From Girardinichthys multiradiatus (lineage: Eukaryota; Chordata; Actinopteri; Cyprinodontiformes; Goodeidae): a stretch of 64,000 nt of DNA. This document shows, piece by piece, positions 11,901 to 21,388 of this stretch (position 1 is the first letter of the stretch; the number at the start of each line of letters is the position of its first letter). The notes beneath the pieces were generated by a model. The model saw only the letters and a list, made by a program, of their open reading frames with translations, searched no databases and was not told the origin of the DNA. The stretch covers positions 18,059,784 to 18,123,783 of the forward strand of contig NC_061794.1 of assembly GCF_021462225.1 (NCBI RefSeq). The letters are read 5' to 3'. The position numbers were made by a program, and so were the translations under genes.

Positions 11901-14900
11901 CAATGGAGTCAAGGTCTGGACTCTGTGGTGGCCAATCCATGTGTGAGAATGAAGTCTCATGCTCCCTGAATCACTCATCACTCATTTCACAATTCTAACC
12001 CAATGAATCCTGGCATTGTCATCTTGGAATATGCCTGTGTCATCAGGGAAGAAATAATCCATTGATGGAATGACCTGGTCATTCAGTATATTCAGGTAGT
12101 CAGCTGACCTCATTCTTTGAACACATACTGTTGCTGAAACCAGACCTGACCAACTGCAGCAACCCCAGATCATAGCACTGACCCCACAGGCTTGTACAGT
12201 AGGCACTAGGGATGATGGGTACATCACTTCACCTGCCTCTCTTCTTACCCTGGTACGCCCATCATTCTGGAACAGGGTAAATTTGGACTCATCAGACCAT
12301 CTTCCATTGCTCCAGAGTCCAATCTTTATGCTCCCTAGCAAATTGTAGCCTTTTTTTCTGGTTAGCTTCACTGATTAGTGGTTTTCTTAAGGCTACACAC
12401 CTGTTCAGTCCCAATCCCTTGAGTTCCCTTCACATTGTGCGTGTGGAAATGCTCTTACTTTCACTATTAAACATAACCAGAAGTTCTACTGTTGTTTTTC
12501 TTCAATTTGATTTCACCAAACGTTAAGTGATCACCGATCACGATCATTCAGAATTTTTTTCTGGCCACATTTCTTCCCCCAAGACAATGGGTCCCCACTA
12601 TCCTTCCAGTTTTTAATAATACGTTGGACAGTTCTTAACCCAATTTTGGTAGTTTCTGCAATCTCCTTAGATGTTTTCTCTGCTTGATGCATGCCAGTGA
12701 TTTGACCCTTCTGAAACAGACTGACATCTTTTCCACGACCACAGATTTGTCTTTCGACATGGTTGTTTAAGAAATGAGAAGCAACTCATTGCACCAGTTG
12801 GGGTTAAATAACTTGTTGCCAGCTGACGCATAATCGCCCATGCAGTAATTATCCAATGGTAGGCTCGTACCTATTTGCTTAGTTAAATCCAGGTGGCGAC
12901 TTTTTTTTTGGCCTGGCTGTGTACATTTACACTAGGTCCTACCCAATATGCCACATGAATATACTATATTTATTACACTGTTAGTACATGTTCTCAAGTT
13001 AAAACACACCTGTGTTATGTAGCAGGTCAATGATTTGTAGCACAGCAGCAAGTCCAACTCTGAATGGCTCAAAAAACAAACTAACAAACAAAGGTTTTAA
13101 AATGGCCCAGTCAAAGTTGGGACTTAGATCTGATTGAGATGCTGTGAGGTAATCTTAAACAGGCCGTTAATGGTTGAAAACTTTCCAATGTGGTTGATTT
13201 AAACAATTTATTCACATTGGAGATTGGGCCAAAATTCCTCAACAGTGACGTAACAAAGTAATTGCCAGTTATCATAAACGCCGGATGACAGTTGTTGCCG
13301 CCAAGGGGGGCACAACCACTTATAAGGTTTATGGGAGCAAATACTTTTTTACATTTAATGTTAAAAGGTTGCTTTGGACAGCTTTCTTCCTCTGTAACTT
13401 AATTCTGTAACAACTCGAGTTATGTTTGTCTGGTTTGTTTGATGATCTGAAGCACTTAAATGTGACAAATAGCAAGAAGACTGTAAGGTAGTGAGTACTT
13501 TTTCATAGCACTGTAGATAAGAAATCCAAACGTAGTACTACATAATGAGCACAGTTTCTATATTTACAATGTGCTTCGCTCAACAGCAAGTATGCAAATG
13601 AATTCATTGGTAAAATTAAGGAGAAATCTTTGTGATCAAACTTCATCTGAACTCTGAATTTAGTCATTTTTATTTTGTAAAGATTCCTAATAAGGGCAGG
13701 ATATGTTCTTGCCTGCTCCAGTGGATTATCTGCAGCTGACATGACGCCCCAGGCTGTTCTCTCACTCTCTGCCAGGTGTCGGAGTTAGAGCAGCCCATAG
13801 ATGAAGGAGACGGAGTGGCGCTGATGGATCCAGACTTCCCCGAGGACCCGCTGTCAGAAAAATCTGTCAATGTTGTTCAGGTAAATTCCCTAATAAATAC
13901 GCGGAGCCTCATTAACGCCGTGCTGACTGGGAAGAGTGGGGAAGTATCTGCAAGTAAAGTTTTAGTCAAGTTTTATGCTTCTGGGCTGAACTTTGCTCCG
14001 AAAAGCAGACATTGTGATAGGACTTTAAGGATAAGTTTGATCTTTTTTCCAGCCTGCATTCAACATGGCCGAGTACCACCAGCTGTTTGTGGGGACAGAA
14101 CGGCTCCGGTGTCCTGAAATTTTGTTCCAGCCTTCTCTGATCGGAGAAGACCAGATGGGATTGATGGAGATGCTGCAGTATGTCCTGGCCAGGTAAAAAC
14201 ACAGTACTATAGGTCCACTCTGGTATTTAAAGCCAGCTGCTCTATATGCTAAATGGGTAACCAATAGGAACCCATGCTTTTAAAATCATGCATATAAATC
14301 TGATTACTAATTTTTCCACAATTGCATTGGCAGTTGTGTTTTACTACATGGAAATTCAAACAGTCTAGACCTTTACAGATGTGGTACTTCCTCCATACCA
14401 TAAACAGGTACACCCCTGAGCAGCAGGAGGCGCTGGTGAACAATGTGTTTCTGACGGGAGGGAACGTGCAGTACCCTGGCATGAAGGAGCGAGTGGAGAG
14501 GGAGCTGCTGGAATTTAGGCCCTTCCAGTCTCCTTTCAAGGTACCACCGAGTCCTTTAAAGTCTTTTTAAAGAACAGAGTTTAGAAAAATCCAAATCATG
14601 TTGGTGCATATTGCACATTTTGTCTGACAAAATTGTTCCGAATAGAAAAAGGGGGAGACAAATATATATTTCTGTAGTATGAACAGAGTCAACTGAAGTC
14701 ATTTTAACTTCGAGTCTTAAACGTATGTTAATGGAAGATGAGTTCTGTGAATTATATAAATACACGGTACATTAATAAATTCCATAGGTCTTAAACTTTT
14801 TCACATTTGGTCACTTTACAACCACAACTGCAGTGTATTTTATTTGGGTTTTTATGTGACAGGCCAACATGATGTGTCACATGGTTTCCTGAAAGGGTGC

Positions 14901-16245
14901 TGGGCATTTATATTCACCACTCCTCAATTCAGTCATCAATTTGTAGAAGCTCCCTTTTATTCTATTCAATTAAAAGACGCTTTATTTATTCCAAAGGCCA
15001 AATAAATGTTGCTCTCACTGTCTAATGCTTTCAGCGAGTCATTGCAGGCTGACTGTGGGCAGGAGGAATCTCCTGCAGCGGGCTGCTTATTTTGTAGCTG
15101 TAAGACTTTTGGAAAATCTCTCTACCAGCTTTGTACATTTAGAGACTGAATGTTTTTCTTTTTCTTTGCAAAATAGTTTAAACACAGCCAGACTGGGTGA
15201 AGAGCAGCTGTGACCATCAGTTTTGAAATGTTTCCAAATATTCCTAATTAGATTTTGTTTTGGATTTTGATTGGGTTGAACTAACAAATGAATAAGCTTT
15301 GATCTCAACCCCTCCATTGGTGAAACCTCCACCCCAGTCTCAAGCCTTTAGCAGCCTCTTTTCTTCCAGTATTGTTTTGTATTTAGCTTCATCCATCTTC
15401 CTGATGAGTCTGACCAGCTTCTTTGTCCCTGCCTCCAAACGAAGCATTTTGCCAGCGGGCCAAATTCAGCATTTTCTTCCTCAGGTTTGCTGTGTTGCCT
15501 ACATGGCTTGTGAGTGTTTTCAAACTTTTGGCAGCAATGGTTTTCTTTAGGCAACTCTTTTACAAAGAACAACCTTGGGAATATATGAGCTTCTGAGCTG
15601 TGGATCTCAGCAGCTCCTCCAGATTTACTGCTTCTCTGATGTTCTCCTTACCCAGCCTGTCCTGCTAGATAAACGGCCATGTTTTGGTAGGTTTTGCAGT
15701 TTTACCTTAGCCTTTCCATTTTCAAGTGATGGATTGAACTGTGCACTGTGAGATGGTTGAAGCTTGGGATAAGGTGCTTAAATCTCCACAGCTTTCTCCC
15801 TGACCTGTCTACTGTCTTCCTGAGACTTTCACAGAACATTCACACAACAACAATAACATTCTTTAAGCGATTAAGATGATCTGTACGTCACAATAGTAAG
15901 CTCTAACGTGTGCCTTTACAGGTAACCATGGCAACACGCCCGGGCTTGGACGCGTGGTACGGAGCACGGGACTGGGCTTCGGAGCATCCAGCTGCAGCAG
16001 GAGCAGAAGGATGGATTAGCAGGCAGGACTACGAGGAGAAAGGCTGTGAATATCTGAGCGAACACTGCGCCTCTAATGTCTTCATTCCAATGAAGATCGC
16101 CAAACCTGTTCCTGCCCGTCCCGCTGAGCTCCCTGTGGCTTTTCAGATGCCGACAGGAGCATCTGCCGCCGTGGCAACAGTTAAATCTACCTCAGCTCCA
16201 TCCTCATCCACAGATGCTGCTGACATCAACATGGTTGCCTCTTGA
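8921..16245 (+). CDS. actr5: actin-related protein 5 (INO80 chromatin-remodelling subunit), 9 exons
   Basis: Nuclear actin-related protein of the INO80 complex, which slides nucleosomes and acts in transcription and DNA repair. Exons: 8921-9307, 10215-10453, 10604-10773, 10858-11075, 11361-11525, 13776-13880, 14053-14192, 14408-14540, 15922-16245; all junctions are GT-AG and the phases join, giving 626 aa (human about 607). Exon 1 has the actin-fold start ([14 protein letters not shown]); exon 2 carries [17 protein letters not shown]; exons 2-3 have [19 protein letters not shown] and [17 protein letters not shown]; exon 4 has the Arg/Glu-rich coiled coil peculiar to ARP5 ([16 protein letters not shown]); exon 8 has [16 protein letters not shown]; exon 9 has [10 protein letters not shown]. 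The start ATG at 8921 (AAACATGG) fits Kozak; an in-frame ATG at 8900 is an alternative. The tail after HCASNVF is Ser/Ala-rich and low in complexity. Confidence 0.96.
11700..12930 (-). mobile_element. degenerate Tc1-like element in actr5 intron 5
   Basis: A 129-codon open stretch on the minus strand (12371-11982) keeps the transposase motifs WSDESKF and [11 protein letters not shown], but frameshifts and stops lie on both sides, so it is inactive. The right end resembles a Tc1-type terminus (AGGTGGCGAC, T-run, GGCCTGGCTGTGTA at about 12890-12925). Just left, 11653-11700 (GCTTTATTTGCCAGG ... AAAGAATTTG) resembles the fish repeat also present at 38920. The matching left terminal repeat was not found. 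Confidence 0.85.
13040..13513 (+). mobile_element. Tc1-like fragment in actr5 intron 5
   Basis: The text TGGCCCAGTCAAAGTTGGGACTTAGATCTGATTGAG at about 13102-13137 corresponds to the transposase region that normally precedes the last catalytic Glu in Tc1 elements, but it is full of stops. The fragment ends in ACTTTTTCATAGCACTGTA, which looks like a Tc1-family terminus. Boundaries are approximate. Confidence 0.6.
14790..15860 (-). mobile_element. degenerate Tc1-like element in actr5 intron 8
   Basis: Most of intron 8 is a decayed copy of one fish Tc1-like family. It begins with CTTTTTCACATTTGGTCAC and ACAACCACAACTGCAG, typical of the family's end, and continues with decayed transposase sequence read on the minus strand (CCACCCCAGTCTCAAGCCTTTAGCAGCCTC on the plus strand at about 15330). 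No intact frame remains. A block at about 14985-15075 (TTTATTTATTCCAAAGGCCA to AGGAATCTCCTGCAG) looks like a separate repeat inserted within it. Confidence 0.75.
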
Positions 16246-16422
16246 AAAGAGCAGTCAGTCTAATGTTTTATTCGGTTCATTTTGGACCAAGTGAGGACTT
16301 TTTTTTTAAAGTAATCCTAACCTTTCAGTTTGATTTCTACCAGGCTTTTTCACAACTTGTTAGGGTCAGTTTCACATGTTACTAAAGAGCTTGCTCTTTA
16401 AATTTGATGAAAATGAAAATGA

Positions 16423-16428
16423 AATAAA
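16423..16428 (+). terminator. candidate actr5 polyadenylation signal
   Basis: AATAAA about 180 bp after the actr5 stop codon. A further AATAAA-like motif lies near 16866, so either 3' end is possible. Confidence 0.5.
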
Positions 16429-17029
16429 ACTTTGAATGATAAAATAGCTGAAAAAGCTTTGTAACTAGCACATTTAAGACAACATGCAATATTATTATTG
16501 AATATTGCTCTCTACGAAAATAGCACCCAGGCAGTCTATGCTATTGGAATATTGCACACCTTGATGCTACAATGACGAATGTGATTCAGTATGGTGTGCA
16601 GCTCTAGTTGCAGCCAAGCATGTCATCCTGTTACATTTACATTTGGGAGCTTTCCTCTGAGGCCTCACTTATTCAGACTGTCCTGCGTGGGTCTTTTGTA
16701 AATTTGTAATTAACGTTTGTAGAATTGTTGGTCAAAACCTTTTATATTGAATGGTGATCACATTTTAAGCTCTAGTGAAAACATTTATTTCAATATTTTG
16801 TTAATAAAATTACGACATTCTTTGTTGTTTTGAAGAACATGTTGATACAGATTATGTTTTTTAAAATAAAGTTAAGTCTGTTTTGTCCTTTCAGTATGTT
16901 TGTTTCTTTCTTCAAACCTGATGTTTAATTAATATCCAGTGCATTTTAATATATTAAAATAGTTCAGTTGTGAATAATGAAACTTAGATTCACAAGGCGT
17001 GGACTGAAACTGGAGTCAGTCCTGAACAT

Positions 17030-17190
17030 ACGTTTACATTAGCTACAAGCCATAATTATCAAATGTAGCTAAAAAAACGTTTGTTATCTATCAGTCTGTG
17101 TAATTATGCCACATATGTTTCACTTTTTAACTCAATTACTGAAAAAATGTAATGAAACTGTAATTTGTTGAGATCCAGTTGTATTATAAT
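17030..17190. mobile_element. Tc1-like terminal fragment
   Basis: Segments such as AGCTACAAGCCATAATTATC, CACTTTTTAACTCAATTACTGAA and AATTTGTTGAGATCCAGTTGTA match in order the right-hand part of the fish Tc1 family carried intact at 6076-7071. No transposase is present, so this is a relic or short non-autonomous derivative. Confidence 0.55.
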
Positions 17191-17331
17191 AAGAATATTT
17201 CAAGAGATTTTAAAGAGCATTAGCAAACATACAAAGCACCCTTTTCTAATGACGATACATAACATGCACCACAGAAACACTGATCGCATTCTCCTGTTGG
17301 CTTGAATTATTTCTAATTACATTTAAATTGT

Positions 17332-17772
17332 CAGTCATTTTCTACCGCTTATTCCATAGTGGGTCGCGGGGAAGCTGGTGCCTATCTCCAGCAGTCTATG
17401 GGCGAGAGGCAGGGGCTGCACGGTGGCGCAGTTGGTAGCACTGTTGCCTTGCAGCAAGAAGGTCCTGGGTTCGATTCCCTACCGGAGGTCTTTCTGCATG
17501 GAGTTTGCATGTTCTCCCCGTGCATGCGTGGGTTCTCACCGGGTACTCCGGCTTCCTCCCACAGTCCAAAGACATGCCTGTTAGGTTAATTGGTCAATCT
17601 AAATTGCCCTTAGGTGTATGAATAAGTGTGTGTATGGTTGTTTGTGTGTTGCCCTGCGATGGACTGGCGACCTGTCCAGGGTGTACCCTGCCTCTCGCCC
17701 ATAGACTGCTGGAGATAGGCACCAGCTCCCCCACGACCCACTATGGAATAAGCGGTAGAAAATGACTGACTG
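17332..17772 (+). mobile_element. tRNA-headed SINE with an inverted copy of its own 3' end (fold-back)
   Basis: From about 17415 the sequence reads as a tRNA-like head with internal Pol III promoter boxes: A box TGGCGCAGTTGG and B box GGTTCGATTCC. A body follows (GGAGTTTGCATGTTCTCCCC; CCTCCCACAGTCCAAAGACA; GCGATGGACTGGCGACCTGT) and a tail TGGAATAAGCGGTAGAAAATGACTGACTG. The first ~82 bp (17332-17413) are the near-perfect reverse complement of the last ~83 bp (about 17690-17772). The whole unit is flanked by the 13-bp direct repeat ACATTTAAATTGT at 17319-17331 and 17773-17785, a target-site duplication. Short frames inside it are not genes. Confidence 0.9.
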
Positions 17773-17785
17773 ACATTTAAATTGT

Positions 17786-19118
17786 TTATTATTGCAGATC
17801 TTTTTAAATCCTAGTATTTGCTGAACCTATTAGACTCAGCTAAATATTTTCATGATGTCTCTATTTTGATCAGGGAAAACAAACCCTTTAGTAAAGAAAA
17901 ATAAAGTACTTTGTGTTGCAATATATACTTGTTACCACTAGATGGCGAAAAGCAACACAAAATGTTATGTCTTTCCTATTTATTATAAACTAATGTTCAA
18001 CACTAATCTTTATATTTACAATTTCTGTTATTAATTCTTATAGGGGTCACTAAGAGCCACATTCCTACTGCTTCCTATAATGAAACTCTCTGGTCTGTGT
18101 AAAACTACAGGTTAATCAGCTGCATGATTTCATTGTCATGTGCAGCAGCTAACCTTTAGATTTTAGACTTGTTTTAACATCACCACTGATGTAAAAGAAA
18201 AGGTTTAAATCTCTCTGGGCAGCTTGGGAGCCGTCTGGCAGGTGCATGGACTTCATTGTTCCTTGGTGATCACGCACCAGGCTTAAGTGTTTAATAGTAT
18301 TAAATGGAAAACTGTGTCAGGGAGCAAGGTTCAAACCAGTGCTCAGCCTGTTCTACTTCTCCTCATGTAGCAACGCAGCAGTTGTGCATGCATATGCACA
18401 CTTTAGAAAGGGGGGCCGATTGAGGCTAATAGGAGCCAGGAATGCCTGTCACTTCTACGCGATTGGCTGAAAATTACCATAAGAGATTAAAATGGGGGAG
18501 AAAAAATGAACAGTCTATCACGTGTGTAATCCAATTATATAACTGCATTTCTACAAAGGTGTCCTCATGATGTTAAACAGATTTCTGCATTTTAATTTTC
18601 TCCTTCTAAAAGATGGCAATGTGCAAGATGTTACCCTGTAAAATTTCCTGCTAGGACCAATCACCATCTCCATTATGTGTTTCTGGACACGTTCAACACA
18701 AAGCTCAGGGGCAATATTGTGCTCACTAGGGCTTGTGTTTCCAAACAAGCCTGCTACACCGAATTGGCCAGTGTCCAATCAGGAGGATTTGTTTGCGAGC
18801 TGCAGTGTTGTAGGTCAGCAGGACCAGCAGACAGGGATGAGCTAATGTCCCGCGGACCTGTGGTGGAGGAAAGGGACAATAAAGTCAGAGTGCTGAATCT
18901 GTGACACATACCATTAAGCTTTTCTTAAAATAGCCAAAAGGTCTTGTCTTTTTCTGGGAAACCTGTTTATTGTTTCACACCTTATAAAAACCACCTCTGC
19001 AGAGGCTTGATTAACATTTTTATCTACACAGAGTATATGCATGCATTTGACCCTTTAACATGTTGCCCTCTTGGCATGGTAGACAAGTACAGTGTAATAA
19101 ATAGAAGAACATAAGGTG
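17786..19118. other. intergenic, no gene recognised
   Basis: AT-rich unique-looking sequence. Short frames near 18551-18904 on both strands overlap each other and show no family resemblance. Confidence 0.5.
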
Positions 19119-19760
19119 CCTTACGGTTTTCCTCATTTTGTCCCATTGCTACCACAATATGTGAAGTATTTTATGTGATAGTCCAAAGCAGTCACACAAA
19201 ACCAGCATTATGAAGAAGGAACACAGCATAGGACAGGGAGAAAGGTGTAGAGACTTTCAAAGCAGTTAGGTTAGAGGCCCATGATAACTCTGGAGGAACT
19301 GTGGAGATCCAAAGCTCAGGTAGAATCTGTGGACAGGTAAACTATTAGTTGTGCACTCCAACAATGTGGCTTTTATATAAGGACGCCAAGAGGGAAGCCA
19401 CTGTTAAAAGAAAACCACATGAACTCCTCTGTAACGTATTCCACAAGCCATGTTGGTTGACATAAACTAACACCGAACATCACTCTAAAGAAATCATTGC
19501 TTGTTCTGTTAAAACATGGTGGTGGCAACATGATGCTGTGGGGATAATTTTCTTCAGTAGCGACAGGGAAGCTGATCAGAGCGGATGGGAGGGTGGATGA
19601 AGCTAAATACAGGGCAGTCCTGGGGGAAAACCTTTTAGAGGCTACAAAAGGCTTGAGACGGGGGTGGAGGTTACCTTCCAGCAGGACAACGACTCTAAAC
19701 ACAGAGCCAAAGCCCAGAGCTCAGAGACACTCCCCGTCCAATCCAAACGAGCTTGTGCTA
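19119..19760 (+). mobile_element. degenerate Tc1-like element
   Basis: Decayed transposase read on the plus strand: AAACATGGTGGTGGCAACATGATGCTGTGGGG at about 19512-19543 corresponds to the HGGGSVMLWG block, and CCAGCAGGACAACGACTCTAAACACA at about 19677-19702 to the QQDNDPKH block with the second catalytic Asp. Stops interrupt every frame. It belongs to the same family as the copies at 14790, 26950, 43440 and 60604. Confidence 0.8.
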
Positions 19761-20631
19761 TTTTCCAAAGAAGAATTTGCAGAAATTTTTGTCTCTAGAT
19801 GCGCAATGCAGGTCGATATAGCCCAAAAGATATGTGGCTATAACTACAAGGTACTGACTCACGCGGTCTGAATGCATATGCCATTCTTTTCAGATTTAAA
19901 TTTGTAAGATTTTTGAAAACAATGTATGATTTTCTTTTCACGACATAATTATTCTCTTTTGTGTTAGTACATGAACATTTTCTGGAATGTCACAAAGTTT
20001 GTGGTTGTAAGATTATAAAAAGTAAAAAAAAGTTTGATGAGTTGGAAATGTATTAATATATAAATCACACAACTGAGGTTTATAAACGTCCAAACATCTA
20101 ATTAGAGAGCGATGAGATTTAAAACTTGAATTTACACAACCCCTCATTCTGCACCATAAAGCTTCACTAATATCCCAGAATAATCCCCGTGACCAAAGCT
20201 GCAGCTTTATTTTCCAGAGCAGTCTTCTGTGGTTGCTGTGAGATGTCATGGGCTGGGATGAAACATCTCTGAGGTTGAAAGAGGGGCACTTATGACCCAA
20301 ATTGGATTGTATTTGTCTTCACATCCAATTAAACTGATGTACAATGAATCACAGACACTGGTCCATTGAGCAGACTGGGAGGACAAAGTGTTTTCATCTC
20401 GGTCAACTTTAGGAATAATGATCTCTTTTGGCTTTTCCTTTGTTTTTAATCACTGATCGACATTTTCAGAAGTGCATGTAATAAATCTGAATGAAAAGTG
20501 TTTTCCTTCTACGTCTACAAGCTAAACTACAGTTGAGGAACCTACTGGAAAAATAAAAATTTCAAATGATCGAGAGCTGCAGAACCCATGTTGTTTTTTT
20601 CTGGAAATAATGGTCACTAAGCTGCGTTGCT

Positions 20632-21126
20632 ATGTTACCAAACACTCAGCATTTGAGTAGGTCTGCGGCAGCACTGACTGGCTGTCTCAGAAGCCTGAAT
20701 AGGTGCAGAGACGGTGATCGAGTGTCCAGGATGACAGCTGCAAACACGATGCATCCAGACCTAATTAGGAGGAGGGTTTCTGGAGAGGATGCAAAATATC
20801 TGACAAGCTTGTGTATTTTATTAGAGAAACTCTCATGTATAGTGTGTTGCAAGCTTCATTCCTACATGAATCTCCCATGTTTTGTATCTGATGAGATTGA
20901 AGATATACATAAATTCCCCATGGCCTTTCAAAGGAAATTCAAGTCTTTTCGTTTCCTCTACTCTTCTCCCATAAGACAACAAGCAAAGAGAAAGGATGTG
21001 ATGGATAAAGTCACTCTGAGCTCCCTGCTGAAACCTGCTAAACGTCTTTTAAATGAACACCTTAACATCAGCCTTCCCTGGAATATCAAATCCTCATGTA
21101 TTAGTTCCCGAGACAGCCATTTTTAA
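20632..21126 (+). other. 164-codon open frame of unknown meaning, upstream of ndufa4l2
   Basis: An open frame from ATG to TAA ends about 260 bp before the ndufa4l2 start codon. The predicted product has no motif, signal peptide or repeat I recognise, and its composition is unremarkable. Because it sits just upstream of a promoter it may be regulatory DNA that happens to be open, or an unspliced upstream exon. I do not claim a protein. Confidence 0.2.
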
Positions 21127-21388
21127 AACTCTTTTATTATCTATCAGAGTTGAATCACCCAACAGGCGAGCAATAGTAGCTTTAATTAGATGAAAGCCTC
21201 TTTCTGATCCCCCCTCCTCCTCTTCCCCCTCTTCCTCCTCCCTGCTTGCCTCGCTCCATATGAAGAGAGCAACAGGTCAAAATCCTGCCTGTGCACGGCC
21301 ACGAGTAGTTTGTGGTTGGCCTGAACCGTCGACTCTGAATAACTTTATTTTATCCGCTGCACATTAAGCTCAGTAAACTGGAGCCCTG

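Noticed and set aside
17413..17480. A tRNA gene (A and B boxes present)
   Set aside because: The region does not fold into a standard tRNA length with a CCA-proximal acceptor pairing that I can see, and it continues directly into the SINE body.
17359..17589. Two overlapping frames of 68-76 codons
   Set aside because: They lie entirely within the SINE and overlap its Pol III boxes; no protein family resemblance.
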